A stretch of 64,000 bases of DNA from Hirsutella rhossiliensis. Lineage: Eukaryota > Ascomycota > Sordariomycetes > Hypocreales > Ophiocordycipitaceae. A model generated the notes under the pieces. It made no database searches. It saw only the letters and a list, made by a program, of their open reading frames with translations, and had not been told where the DNA came from. The stretch lies in contig NW_025408673.1 of NCBI RefSeq assembly GCF_020360975.1, positions 1,116,001 to 1,180,000 on the forward strand, written 5' to 3'. This document shows, piece by piece, positions 11,814-21,929 of this stretch. A program made the translations under genes and the position numbers. How positions within the stretch are numbered: position 1 is the stretch's first letter; every line of letters starts with the position of its first letter.

Positions 11814-13230
11814 GCGATTAATATATAAGAGCCTAATATAGTTATTATAAATAAAGAAGCTGCCCTTAAAAACGCCCTTCTTTATATTTTCCCTCTTATA
11901 TAATAATAACTCTATATATTCTACGTTAATAGTAACGTTTAGGCTTAAATTTAATTATATTAAAAAGATAAAGTAAATCCTAATAGCCTTAAAAACCTTA
12001 TTAATATAGAGATCCCTTTAAAGGTCGAAGCTATTTTCGCTTAAGAAGCTATCGAATAAAGCGCCGCTAAGTAAAGCGCCGCTATAGCGGCTAATTTAAA
12101 CCTCGACCTAAATAGTAAAGTCGAATATAGCTGTAAGGGTATATTCCTTACTTAGAAGTATATTATTTACGTAAAGATAGAGGCGAATTTCTATAAGGTA
12201 TAAGAGAGGCTTAATAAGATCTTCGGTATATAGTAAAGCTATATCGTAACCTATATCTTAAACGAATATATACTATAGTATAAGTAATAGGTAGGCTGCC
12301 TTATTAGCTAGTATCGTAACTTTAGGTAGCGGGTAAATAGCTTAGTTAAGACTACCTATAAGGATATAAAGTCGTATTTAATTATAAGCACCTCTAAGCT
12401 CTTATATCTTTACGATACCCTTATATAGATAATTAAGAATAAAGAAATAATATATATATATAAGGCTGCTTAGTAAGAGATATAATAAAGGGGTTATTTT
12501 CTTAAGTAGACTTAGCTTAAGGATCTTAGCGTTAAAATTACCTATAAAGTAGTTAACCTACTTACTATATAATATAGGCTTGCCCTCGCCGCGATACCCT
12601 TATTAATACGAGAGCTATAGCCGTTATAGCCTTATAGCGGGCGATTTAAATACTAATTTAAGCTACTTTATATATATATAATCCTTTAACGCCTTAAAGC
12701 TAGGTTAACGCTTAAAAAGTATAATATTCTCTTACGCTAATAGCTTAAGAAGCTATTAGTAAAGACCCCCCCCCTTTTTAATAATTCCTTTATTAATTAT
12801 TACTATTAAGACCTTAAGGAGCTATTATTATAAATCCGCGATCTTAACGTTATTATAGTTATACGCGGCCGCCCCCGTAATAATAAGCTATCTATACTAA
12901 GCTCCCTTATAGCGAAGGCATCGTAGCTAGCTAAGGTAGCTACGGCGGCAACGAGGTTATTATAGCTACCTAATTTAGGTTAGGCTAGCTCGAGGCAGCT
13001 TAACGCGAGCATTTTAAGGCACCGAGGGTAAGGCGAGATAGACGAACTTAGCTATAGCCCGCGTTCTCTCGTAGCGTTATAATAAGGATCGTTAGCCTAA
13101 GGAAATATAAAGGGAAGGGGATTAAGAGGAGGACGCGGTAAGAGGAGCGCGCCTTTAGCTTTATTAGGGCCGCCGGCTTCGTTAGGCGTTAGAGGGCTCG
13201 TTAAGTAGGAGGCTATTAAGTAGGGGCGAC
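11814..13230 (+). pseudogene. MULE transposase, C-terminal half
   Basis: The frame continues from 4,824 once B1 is set aside. It reads EPNVVITNKEAALKNALL (the MULE region around a catalytic Asp), then a phrase like LYIFYVNSNV, where related proteins have CRWHxNKNV. Further on it reads RNFRxRVNSLVKTTYKDIK then SYLIISTSKLLYLYDTLI near 12,310-12,420, matching the family pattern for a C-terminal region with an E-containing 'VEGAHxxLK' block. After about 12,800 it becomes basic and repetitive. Many TAA/TAG stops are present. Confidence 0.75.
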
Positions 13231-13373
13231 CGCCGCCGCCGCTACCTATATAGCTATAAGCGCTAGAGGGGCCGGATTAATTAACGGGCTAATTATTTTA
13301 ACTTCGAGCTTAAGGCCTATAAATACGTTATTTAAGCGAATTAAGAGGTATACGTTATATAGCCTTTCTTGCC

Positions 13374-13544
13374 TTATATATAGTATATATATATAGGCGG
13401 GCTCGGGCGCGGGTATTTAGGCGGTACCGCTACCTACTATACGGGCGCGGTATAAATAGGCGGGGCGGGCTAGCGTTAGTACGTATCTTAAAAATAGGGC
13501 GTTTATACGAATAGAGATATATATATATATAAATAGTAATACTT
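13374..13544. repeat. Right terminal inverted repeat of MULE C
   Basis: Inverted partner of 3,662-3,831. It keeps more C and G (for example GGCGGGCTCGGGCGCGGG) than the left copy, so the left repeat was mutated more. Confidence 0.85.
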
Positions 13545-13553
13545 ATATAAAGA

Positions 13554-14225
13554 GGGCTAAAAAAGTATATTAGTTAAAAAATAAAGAAGAAAATTATAAA
13601 GGAGGATAAAAGAAGATACTATCTACTAGCTAAGGGGGAAAAGAGACCTTTTTTATATACCGAATTTTCCCTCCTTCTTCCCTAAATAAATAAGGGCTAA
13701 GGGATTATTTAATTAAAAACAGGGCTAGCTAAAGACTCTACTAAGAATCTTACTAAGGACCCTACTAAGGACCTTACTAAGGACTTTACTACGCGGGCTA
13801 TATATTCCTTAGGGTATAAATACCCCTATTAAATTAACTTAGTTACTACTCTTTAATATATATTCTCTCTTAGTTACTATAATACTATTATACCTTACTT
13901 ATTAAGAACTAGTCTTTTATAGAACTATAAGGTACCTAGCTACTTATAGCCTTAGTTAAAGGTAGATATAATAATAATAATAATAATCGCTAGTAAAAGT
14001 ATTTATTATATATAAATACTAATATCTTTATAATAGCTATATATAATAGCTTTATTTATTAACTATAATTAGTTTATATCTATAGTTTATAGTAGCCTTT
14101 AATAATATTTTAAACCCGAGTAAGACTAAGTAGACACGCTATATAATTATATAACTATCCTAAGATATAGTAAACTAAGGGAAAATATAAAAAAAAGCTA
14201 GAGAAGATAAAAAGGAAATAAAAAC
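13554..14225. other. AT-rich spacer with a 12 bp tandem repeat
   Basis: RIP-type composition without a readable domain. At 13,741-13,788 there are four tandem copies of a 12 bp unit close to CTAAGGACCTTA, with degenerate copies on each side. The unit length is a multiple of three, but no long frame runs through it. Confidence 0.6.
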
Positions 14226-14229
14226 ATAT

Positions 14230-15140
14230 AGCAGCCGGTGTTCGCTGGTCGTCACCGACCTAACTACTAATCTGCCCCTTACATGCTTATTTAACCGAGA
14301 TCGGACGGGACTTCGTGTCTAGAAATAAGCTTGCCCCGCGCTTAGCCGGATTTGTGCCGCGGTTGCCCCGCCCGGCACCGCTAAGTCCGCCCGAGATTGC
14401 GCCGATGCTTACATCACCCGACCCCCCCTGCCCGGGCTATCCAGGGTCCCTGGCTCCGCGCCTACTGCAGCCCTCCGTTTTGACAACCGGCCGCGGCCAA
14501 GAAAACGGTGCTCGCACCCGATCCCACCGTTTGGCCCATCGCTCGCGACGCTACCGACATCGGCCTTCTAATTTAAACATATACTCTACATCACTAGACT
14601 CACTCCTTAAGCCTTAAGTATGGTTGGCCAACGAGATTGGCAGTCGTTAATATACAAGACTGTAAATTAAGATATAGCTTTATAATCTAAATTAACTGCC
14701 TGCCTATAGGCGGTGCGGGTATTCATAAGTAATTAAGCGGGCAGGTGTTAGATCTAGCAAGCAGGTGTTAGATCCAGCAAGCAGTAGACAACTCGTGGCT
14801 TGCTATAAAGTCAGCTGACTATACGGAGTAGTTTAACACGAGTTGCCCCTATTTTGCTAGTAGCTAAGTGGTATTTGCTATGCTTGACAGAGACATATCT
14901 ACGACGAAATACTTAATAATTGGGGCAGATATGTCCCTCCCTGTCTGTCTCGGAATTGTCGACCTGCTTTGGCCTCTATACTACAATGGCCGAGCTTCTG
15001 TGAGCTTGCGTCTTAGCTACGCTGGATGTTCTCCTACTCATTGCACTGATCAAGCTATGGCTAGTCTCGTTGATACAGTTGCCAAGGCCTTCGCAAAGCT
15101 CCATCATGCCCGTGTCTTGCACCACGATGCAGAAGTGTGT
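14230..15140. other. Unmutated island left of element A, no gene assigned
   Basis: CA and TG return to normal frequency from about 14,230, so this is single-copy or recently arrived DNA. Short open frames exist (14,315-14,617 plus, 14,868-15,140 plus) but show no domain I recognise and no intron pattern. A frame through 14,868-15,140 would meet a stop soon after the element A target site if the element were absent. Part of an older host gene or the edge of another element are both possible. Confidence 0.45.
14741..14784 (+). repeat. 20 bp tandem direct repeat
   Basis: Two adjacent 20 bp units, GCAGGTGTTAGATCTAGCAA and the same with one T-to-C change, followed by GCAG as the start of a third. 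Confidence 0.85.
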
Positions 15141-15145
15141 GTTAT

Positions 15146-15377
15146 TGTCACGGGCTGTGCCCGGCTGGTGGACCCGGTTGTACCGGGTCCGGTGGGTCGT
15201 GCTCCGGTGGCAACACCGGCCCCGCTCCGCGGACCCAGAAGCTGCGAGAACATTCCGAGAAGGGCAATATAGCTGCACTCGAGGCTACGCCTCGAGTTCA
15301 GCTTCTTCCTCCTTAGCTCTAGATAGACAACACCTAGGCACCTGCTTGTTGAATAAACTCCGGGCCAGCCTTTCACA
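15146..15377 (+). repeat. 5' LTR of element A
   Basis: 232 bp, TG...CA ends. It contains an inverted repeat GGACCCGG/CCGGGTCC near 15,170-15,190 and the 9 bp stem ACTCGAGGC/GCCTCGAGT at 15,278-15,298. An AATATA motif near 15,266 could be the TATA element. Differences from the 3' LTR include small indels in the GC-rich first half, CA versus TA near 15,265, and CTTCC versus CTTTTCC near 15,307. Confidence 0.93.
15278..15298. other. Perfect hairpin in the LTR of element A
   Basis: ACTCGAGGC, loop TAC, GCCTCGAGT: a 9 bp stem with a 3-base loop. The same hairpin is in the 3' LTR. It sits between the TATA-like motif and the sequence complementary to the primer site, so it may lie in or just before the RNA leader. 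Confidence 0.8.
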
Positions 15378-15388
15378 TATCTAGAGCT
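15378..15388 (+). promoter_or_regulatory. Probable self-priming primer-binding site of element A
   Basis: The first 11 bases after the 5' LTR, TATCTAGAGCT, are the exact reverse complement of AGCTCTAGATA at 15,315-15,325 within the LTR. No tRNA-type site starting TGG follows the LTR. In the fission yeast element Tf1 the first 11 bases of the mRNA fold back on the primer site and prime cDNA synthesis. The position, length and perfect match here fit that mechanism, which would place the RNA start near 15,315. The mechanism is inferred; the complementarity is seen. Confidence 0.7.
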
Positions 15389-15425
15389 CCTTCTAAATAC
15401 CGCAAGCTGCAGACTGCTCGTCAGG

Positions 15426-16560
15426 ATGGACCAGCAGAGTGAGAGCCCAAGTCTCCAGCAGCAATGGATTGACCAACGCATTCAAGAAGCGGTCAATGCG
15501 ACTCTCAGCCCTCTACAGGACCAACTTTCCTTGCTGATGGAGCAACTCGGGCGAGCGCAGCCGCAGAGCGCCGACTTGCAATCGCCGCCAGTGGCACGAG
15601 GATTGGGCGAGAGCACGCCTGGCTTGGGCACGCCCTCCCAAAACCTGCGGTACTGGAATGCGGAAACCGTTGCCCAACCCACCCAAGTATGACGGCTCAC
15701 GGAAGAGCTACTCCGCCTGGGCCAGGCAGATGCGAGACAAGCTGGACCTTGATGCACACTACTACAGTGGAAATCGCGAACTTTGGTACCTCATCAACTC
15801 ATGTTTGGACGAGCGACCACAGCAAGTGGTCGCTACCTTTACGCCGCGGAGGCCCTGGGGTAGCTACGACCCCAAGAGTTCATGCGATACCTCGACCGAA
15901 CCTACCAGGACAGCAACATCCAATCCCGCGCTGCTGCCACGCTGAGAACTATGCGGCAGCGCGAAGACCAACCTCTCGCGTCCTTCCTTCCCGATTCGAA
16001 CAGGCATTAGCTGAAGCCGGGGGAGCAGACTGGCCGGACAGTGCAAAGATCGTATTTCTAGAGAACGCAATAAATGCACGCCTCCAAGAGAGTTTGGTCA
16101 CAGCCGTCCTACCCGACGACTACCAGGGATGGCTTGCGAGAGTTCAGGAAATTGCGGGCAGATTGGAGAGACTGAAACCCGGTAGGCAGCCGACGTCGAC
16201 TGAGCGGACGCCTCAACAGCTACCAAGGCAACGACCCAAGGAGGAACCGGAGGACCCTGACGGAGATGTTAAGATGACGGACATCAACCGTATTGGCCAC
16301 GAGTCGAAGGGTCGTCGACATGTCGATAAGAAGCCGAAGGATGAGCGCCGCTGCTATCGCTGTGGTCGGACGGATCATCTTATCGTGGACTGCCCAGCCC
16401 AGGTGGTCTTTCCTGGCGAAGGGAAGCAACAGCGACCTAAAGCTGCGCGCATGAAGAGCCCGATGCCGCAGATGATTCGGAATCAACCGCAGCATCCAGT
16501 GAGGACGAGTCGGCGGGAAAAGACTAGCCCCGGGCGAAAGCGGGCGCCGGGGCCTGCAAA
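15426..16560 (+). pseudogene. Element A gag (capsid and CCHC nucleocapsid)
   Basis: The first ATG after the primer site opens a frame MDQQSESPSLQQQWIDQRIQ. This N-terminal part is glutamine-rich and probably coiled. The capsid-like part shows PPKYDGSRKSYSAWARQM near 15,680-15,735 and FEQALAEAGGADWPD near 15,990-16,035, but in different frames: the reading shifts near 15,655-15,690 and again between 15,840 and 15,950. A CCHC zinc knuckle, CYRCGRTDHLIVDC, is at 16,352-16,393 in a basic context. The same frame continues into the protease without a stop, so gag and pol were probably one polyprotein, again as in Tf1. Confidence 0.85.
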
Positions 16561-16860
16561 GGCAGACATCCGGGACTGGGAAGCGTTCAAGCCACGAATG
16601 AATAGTCGGACTGTATTAGTCAACGCGCGGGTAAACCGAGGCTATCGAATACGCGCCCTTGTCGACTGTGGATGTGACTGCTATGCCGTGATCGACGAAG
16701 CCCTTGTTCGAAGCTGCGGATACCCTTCGTCGACTCGAAACCACGAGAAATTGGGGGATTCTCAGAGTCAGCGAAGAGTGTCATATCCCCAGGGGTCGTG
16801 GCTGTTGTGGTCGAGACAGCTGGATTTGACGAACGTGTCTTTGCATACGTGATCCCAAGC
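16561..16860 (+). pseudogene. Element A aspartic protease
   Basis: RIRALVDCGCDCYAVI at about 16,644-16,691 carries the D-[ST/C]-G active-site triad, here DCG, of retroviral-type proteases. The frame is continuous with the gag CCHC motif. It shifts between about 16,730 and 16,800, and the protease tail continues as FLGRPWMERNHVVYD at 16,870-16,920. It would release the mature proteins from the polyprotein. Confidence 0.85.
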
Positions 16861-17109
16861 CTGGGCCAGGACATGTTCCTCGGCCGGCCTTGGATGGAGA
16901 GAAATCACGTCGTGTACGATGCTGCCAAGCAGCGAATGTACCATGGGAGGGCAGGTGTGACGATACGCCTCATTGGGCAGGAAGAGCCCGCCAAGATACG
17001 CGCGATTCGAAGCGCAAGACTCGTGTCGGCAGCCGTATTCACGGCGGAGTGTCGACGCGCAAAGAGACGCAAGAAGTGCAACGCGATCTCGATTCATGCA
17101 ATCAGTTTG

Positions 17110-18560
17110 TCGGATATAGAGAGGGCGCTTCAGCCGAAGCCGCCAGTCGATCCGAGCGAGAAGGTCCCGGCAGAAGTGCTGAAAGAATTCCGCGACCTAT
17201 TCTCACCAGGAGAGGCAATGAAGCTGCCGCCACATCGACCGGGTGTGGATCATGAAGTCAACCTGCAGCCTGACAAGAACGGCAACGAGCCACCCCTTCC
17301 GTGGGGCCCACTCTACAACATGTCACGAGAAGAGCTGTTGGTCTTGCGAAAGACCCTGAAAGACCTGCTGGACAGAGGATTCATCCGAGCGAGTAGCTCA
17401 GCGGCTGCCGCGCCGGTGCTGTTCGTGCGGAAGCCGAATGGAGGGCTGCGATTTTGTTGCGACTACCGAGCGCTGAATGCAATCACCAAGCGCGACCGAT
17501 ACCCACTGCCCTCATCGCGGAGACCCTGCAGAATCTGGCCAAGGCTAAGTGGTTCACCAAGTTGGACGTGGTGGCCGCTTTCCATAAGATCCGCATGGCT
17601 CCGGGACATGAGGGAAAGACTGCATTTCGCACGAGGTTTGGGCTCTACGAGTGGCTCGTGTGCCCTTTCGGCCTGAGCGGCGCCCCGGCATCATTCCAAC
17701 GATACATGAACAGTGTATTGCGCGAATGGCTGGACGACTTTGTCACAGCGTACCTGGATGATGTACTGATCTACTCGAGCGGTTCGAAGGCGGATCATGA
17801 GGCTAAGGTGCGACGAGTTCTCCAAGCACTCGCCGACGCTGGGCTGCACCTAGACCCAGCGAAGTGCGAGTTTTCGGTACAAGAGGTCAAATACCTTGGG
17901 TTCATCGTCAACGCAGGGAAAGGAATCGCCTGCGACCCCGAAAGCAGCGCGCCATCCGCGAATGGGAGGCCCGACCACGGTGAAGGGTGTCAGAAGCTTT
18001 CTGGGCTTCGCCAACTATTACCGGATCTTCATCCCCGACTATGCCAAGATCACGCAGTCTCTGGATGCCCTGCTTAAGAAAGGAACTGCCTTTCATTGGG
18101 GACGAGCGGAGAACGAGGCGTTTCAGGAGCTGAAGCGACGATTTTGCGAGTCACCGGTGCTCAAGCAGTGGGACCCGAGCCTCCCGACCTTTTTGGAGAC
18201 GGATTGCTCAGGCTACGCATTGGGAGGCGTCCTGTCGCAGGAAGGCCCAGATGGACGTCGACACGCATGCGCCTTCTTCTCGAAGCGACTTTCGCCAGCG
18301 GAGTACAACTATCCCATTCACGACAAGGAGATGCTTGCCATCATGAGATGTCTCGACAACTGGAACGCCGAACTTAGGAGCTGCGGCCCATTTACAATCC
18401 TTACCGATCACCGCAACCTGGAGTATTTCATGACACGCCAGAAGCTCACGGAACGGCAGAGCCGTTGGGCAGCCGAATTGTCCCAGTTCGACTTCAAGCT
18501 CGAGTATCGACCGGGAAGCGAGGCTGTCGTGCCTGATGCGTTGTCCCGCCGTGAACAAGA
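17110..18560 (+). pseudogene. Element A reverse transcriptase and RNase H
   Basis: RT begins with RGFIRASSSAAAAPVLFVRK (17,375-17,435) and FCCDYRALNAITKRDRYPLP (17,450-17,510). A frame change near 17,505 leads to WFTKLDVVAAFHKIRM, FGLSGAPASFQRYMN and the catalytic YLDDVLIYSS (YLDD at 17,751-17,762). A second change near 17,945 leads to FLGFANYYRIFIPDYAKI and then RNase H, with ETDCSGYALGGVLSQ (18,196-18,240), HDKEMLAIM and DHRNLEYF (about 18,408). All catalytic residues I can check are present, so the decay is by indels rather than by loss of motifs. Confidence 0.92.
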
Positions 18561-18839
18561 CAAGCCACAGGGCATTGACGACGAGCGGGAACAAGGAAGA
18601 ATGATACAGTTGATACCGGATAGTGCCATTCCATCATCGACAAGAGCATGTATCAACGCGATGAGTTCTGACTGTTCAGAGGCATCCACCCTGCCGAAGA
18701 TGAAGGTCTTCGAGGTAGCGGACCTGCAGCAACTCTGGGACGAAACGGTGGCGAAGGACTCGATATTCCGGGCAGCCTATAAGGCAGTCCGCGATCGCGA
18801 GCGTGCCTTCCCGCCCTCGCTGGGCCTGAAGATCCAGAT

Positions 18840-20010
18840 TTCAGAATGTGCGATCGACGCAGGCAAAGGCTGACATTCAGAGACCGTATTTGGGTGCCGG
18901 GTGGATCCGGAGAGGAGGGTAACCAGGAGGAAGCTGAGAAAGACCAGTTGAGAACCCGCATTGTGCAGCAGTCGCATGACTCTGTTGCGACCGGTCATCC
19001 CGGCAGGGAAGGTACGCTGGCTATTGTGGCTCGGCGATTCTACTGGCCTGGGCAGTCCCAGCTGGTTCGCCGGTACGTAGCCAATTGCGACACCTGCGGC
19101 AGAGCACACATCTGGCGCCAGTCGAAAAGGGGATTTCTCAAGCCTCTGCCGATTCCAGATCGACCCCGAAGCCATTTGTCCATGGACTTCATCACAGATC
19201 TGCCGCCTACTGGACCGAGCAAGGCAAGGTACCTGTGGTGATTGTGGACAGACTGACAAAGGCTGTGACCCTCGAGGTGATGGACAACATGGAAGCTGAG
19301 CAGTGTGCAAACCGTTTTCCAGTGTCATTACCGATTTCACGGAATGCCACGGTCCATCGTCAGCGACCGCGGAGCAACTGGCTAAGTAGGTTCTGGAAGA
19401 GGTTCTGCCGTCTTGCAGGTGTCACGCAGAAATTGAGCACGGCCTATCATCCTCAGACGGACGGAGGGCCAGAGAGAATGAACCAGGAGATCGAGGCCTA
19501 CCTGAGAGCCTACGTGTCGTACGTGCAGGACGACTGGGGAGAACTGCCCTGCCGCGCAGCTGGCACTCAACAATCGTGAATCCGCAGCGACCAAGATCAG
19601 CCCTTTTTCGCTGAGCATGGTTACCACGTCGATCCCATCAGCGTCGAGGAATCGGAAGAGCCACCGAGGCATAGAGAGGAAAGCAGAGCTGATAGCCTAC
19701 TCAGTCGCCTGCAGGAGGTCAATGAGTACATGCAAGCAGTGATGGCCTCCTCACAGCAACAACAAGAAGAGGCTGCCAACGCAAAGCGACAGCCTGCGGA
19801 GCGATTTGAAGTTGGTGACAAGGTGTGGCTCTCGATGGCAAACTACAGATCGCCACGACCGTGCAAGAAGCTCGACTGGCTGCATCACAAGTACACAGTC
19901 ACGAAGGTAATTAGTTCGCACGTTGTTGAGCTCGATGTTCGTGGCTCAATTTACCCGCGATTTCATGTTGACCTTTGCGGCGGGCGCATCAAGATCCGGC
20001 TCCTGGCCAA
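18840..20010 (+). pseudogene. Element A integrase
   Basis: The HHCC zinc domain shows HDSVATGHPGREGT (18,973-19,014) and CDTCGRAH (19,087-19,110). The catalytic core shows SMDFITDLPP (first Asp, near 19,183), a second block SDR near 19,360 in another frame, and YHPQTDGGPERMNQEIEAYL (Glu near 19,472). Frame changes lie near 18,840-18,880, 19,215-19,240, 19,310-19,400 and 19,555. A C-terminal segment FEVGDKVWLSMANYR (about 19,806-19,850) is the GPY/F-type module. It would insert the cDNA. Confidence 0.9.
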
Positions 20011-20059
20011 AGGTAGATGACGCACAGCCACCACCGGTACAAGATGAGTCCGGCACGGA

Positions 20060-20300
20060 TCTGTGGGATGTCGACGAGATCCTCTGCGCGAGATGGAAGA
20101 AGCGCGGACGAGGGGAATTCAGGCAAGCACTAGTGCGATGGACGGGCTACGCAGAGCCGACTTGGGAGCCAGTTGAGTGGTTGCAAGGAACAATTGCGAT
20201 GAAGGCATTCGAGGACAAGTACGGGCCAATCAAGACCAATGATGGCCCTAGGGAGAGGCGAGACGCTGGCAGGAACGCAAGAACCCCGCAGACGCCGACC
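20060..20300 (+). pseudogene. Element A chromodomain
   Basis: DVDEILCARWKK, then FRQALVRWTGYAEPTWEP at 20,120-20,175, is a classical chromodomain with the aromatic residues and the W-x-GY-x-x-P-T-W-E-P signature. Chromodomains at the integrase C terminus define chromoviruses and usually steer integration to marked chromatin. Here that fits a landing site in or beside a repeat-rich, probably silent block; the targeting itself is inferred. Confidence 0.9.
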
Positions 20301-20305
20301 TGGTC

Positions 20306-20323
20306 GGAGGGGACAAGGGGTAA
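20306..20323 (+). promoter_or_regulatory. Polypurine tract of element A
   Basis: GGAGGGGACAAGGGGTAA lies immediately before the 3' LTR. It is the expected primer for second-strand DNA synthesis. Confidence 0.85.
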
Positions 20324-20556
20324 TGTCACGGGCTGTGCCCGGCTGGTGGACCCGGTTGTACCGGGTCCGGTGGGTCGTGCCCGGTGGCAACACCGGCCGG
20401 CCCGCGGACCCAGAAGCTGCGAGAACATTCCGAGAAGGGTAATATAAGCTCGCACTCGAGGCTACGCCTCGAGTTCAGCTTCTTTTCCTCCTTAGCTCTA
20501 GATAGACAACACCTAGGCACCTGCTTGTTGAATAAACTCCAGGCCAGCCTTTCACA
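20324..20556 (+). repeat. 3' LTR of element A
   Basis: 233 bp, TGTCACGG to TTTCACA, partner of 15,146-15,377. It keeps the hairpin and the AGCTCTAGATA motif. Confidence 0.93.
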
Positions 20557-20561
20557 GTTAG

Positions 20562-21256
20562 CTACTAAATCGGTCCTCTTCGTGGCTCTGCGGGGCGATG
20601 GCCTCGAGGCGATATTCCGCATGGTGGCAAGGACGGCTCGGGATTCGATTACCCGCCCCTTTCGGCGTGCCCTACAGCGGGCACACTCTCTTACATGTAC
20701 GGCAGTTGCGGACTGCCTAGGGTGTATCGTTCTCTATCTGACCGTATATATATTCACCTCTTATCCACCTAGACCGCTAGTATTAAGGAGAGTGGGCATA
20801 AGAGGCTATAGTTATGCCTAATAGACCTAATTGTTATGCATAAGGAAGCCTGCCTGACCAATATAACTCCCCTAGCCTAAGGACATTATATAGGCCTAAC
20901 TTAGGTATAGGAATATCTTAATGCCCTCTTTTAGCTAGCTATATATAGTTACTATACCTATATAAGCCCCTCTCTTATCCTAATAGATAGACTAAGATAT
21001 ATATTACTAAATTTACCTTTCTATGCCCCTATTTCTTCTACTATTCTCTTAAGCCCTTGCTTGAGAGCTAGGTATAGCTCGGGCAGGGGGGCTTTACGAG
21101 GGCTTAGTAGTGCAAGCAGCGCTGTCTAACAGCTGCGAGGTCTAAGACCGTGATAGACCTTAATAGGGAAGCTGACTTTAAGGTAGTTAGCTTAGGTCTA
21201 AATGATTTAGGAGGAAACTGCACTGCTTGCCTAGAGGTAGGGTAACCGGGAAATGT
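20562..21256. other. Right flank of element A grading into AT-rich DNA
   Basis: 20,562-20,740 has normal CA and TG content and continues the island on the left of the element. A frame through it (20,560-20,820) shows no recognised domain. From about 20,760 the sequence turns TA-rich with partial RIP. No gene supported. Confidence 0.45.
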
Positions 21257-21419
21257 TAAAAGTTAGGTCGGCTGCGGAGGTAATATGCGAACTGTTAGAA
21301 GAGACTCGTAGTCTCTAGAAGGTTCTATTATCATGTCGACATTTCTTAGCTATGTCTATATAAGACCTACCCTTCCACACCTTCTATAGCTAGAGATATC
21401 ATAATTAAGAGATCATTCA
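21257..21419 (+). repeat. Possible solo LTR
   Basis: Begins TGTTAAAAGTTAGG and ends ATCATTCA. Inside are a short stem GAGACTCGTAGTCTC and a TCTATATAAGACC element resembling an LTR promoter (about 21,355). No target duplication or partner copy was found in the window, so this is only a suggestion. Confidence 0.3.
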
Positions 21420-21429
21420 TTTTCGTCTT

Positions 21430-21905
21430 TCCTAGCCCACGTGTATAGACGACACGAACTGTCAGAGGGAGCAGACTAACGGTCAAATTCACGCACGTGT
21501 AAACCCTAGTAAAAGAGGCAGGTCACACACAGGGACTTGAGTCGGGTATCGACATAGTAGAGGAACATTGCCCGAATCGGCATACGCGGAATTGGCCCTG
21601 ATTTAGGGCCACCGCGGGTCCAAGAGAGGTATCTCTCCGTATAAATACCCCCTCAATGTCGCACAGACAGATAGAAAACATGCATCATCGTTTGGACTTA
21701 ATTGTGCCTGCCCTTATCCTTCCGCCCGCGCTCTCAGCTTGCTGAGAGTCTCCGTTCACTTCGTCCCCGAGTGAACATCCCTAGTCGGCGGCGGCCCGAC
21801 ACTAATCCGTGCCGTGTCACGTGCAGTGTGTCCTGGTTCCCGTGGCCCACTGGCCATGGTTGTAACAAGGATGCCGCACTCGTCTTCGTTCTAGGAGTAG
21901 CGTAA
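21430..21905 (+). other. Unmutated island with promoter-like sequence and short frames
   Basis: CA and TG content is normal. A TATAAATA box at about 21,639 is followed by ATG at 21,680 and a 21-codon frame that reads like a signal peptide (MHHRLDLIVPALILPPALSA then C and stop). A second frame (21,702-21,905, 67 codons) ends Cys-rich, with PCRVTCSVSWFPWPTGHGC. A small secreted protein gene with an intron or a frameshift is conceivable, but no splice pattern convinces me. It could equally be an LTR leader. Confidence 0.25.
21731..21776. other. Two adjacent hairpins
   Basis: CTCTCAG/CTGAGAG with a 4-base loop (21,731-21,748) and GTTCACT/AGTGAAC with a 9-base loop (21,754-21,776). Both stems are perfect over 7 bp and only 5 bases apart. 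Function unknown. Confidence 0.7.
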
Positions 21906-21929
21906 CACGCACGGCGACTTAAACCCTAT

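Larger units (their letters stand above)
3662..13544 (+). mobile_element. Mutator-like transposon C (MULE), interrupted by gypsy B1
   Basis: Terminal inverted repeats of about 170 bp (3,662-3,831 and 13,374-13,544) flank the element. The 9 bp on each side are ATATAAAGG (3,653-3,661) and ATATAAAGA (13,545-13,553); the single G/A difference is a RIP-type transition. Long inverted repeats with a 9 bp duplication are typical of MULEs, and the coding remnants inside agree. Without the inserted B1 element and its duplicated 5 bp the transposon would be about 2.9 kb. The coding strand is plus. It is heavily RIP-mutated and certainly inactive. Confidence 0.85.
15146..20556 (+). mobile_element. Ty3/gypsy chromovirus-type element A, without RIP
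   Basis: A 5,411 bp LTR element with nearly identical LTRs (15,146-15,377 and 20,324-20,556) that begin TGTCACGG and end TTTCACA. The flanks GTTAT (15,141-15,145) and GTTAG (20,557-20,561) are an imperfect 5 bp target duplication. Inside are gag with a CCHC knuckle, protease, RT, RNase H, integrase and a C-terminal chromodomain, in chromovirus order. CA and TG frequency is normal, unlike the elements around it, so it arrived late or escaped RIP. Eight or more frame changes interrupt the coding region, so it is not active as written. The LTRs differ by several substitutions and small indels, so it is not brand new. Confidence 0.93.

Noticed and set aside
14315..14617. 100-codon open frame in the unmutated island
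   Set aside because: Pro/Arg-rich, no domain, no splice or promoter pattern; the frame is favoured by GC-rich sequence.
15104..15481. Several minus-strand frames over the 5' LTR and gag of element A
   Set aside because: They are antisense shadows of the LTR and gag; the plus strand carries the recognisable motifs.
16220..19672. Minus-strand open frames across pol of element A
   Set aside because: They mirror protease, RT, RNase H and integrase on the plus strand and show no domains of their own.
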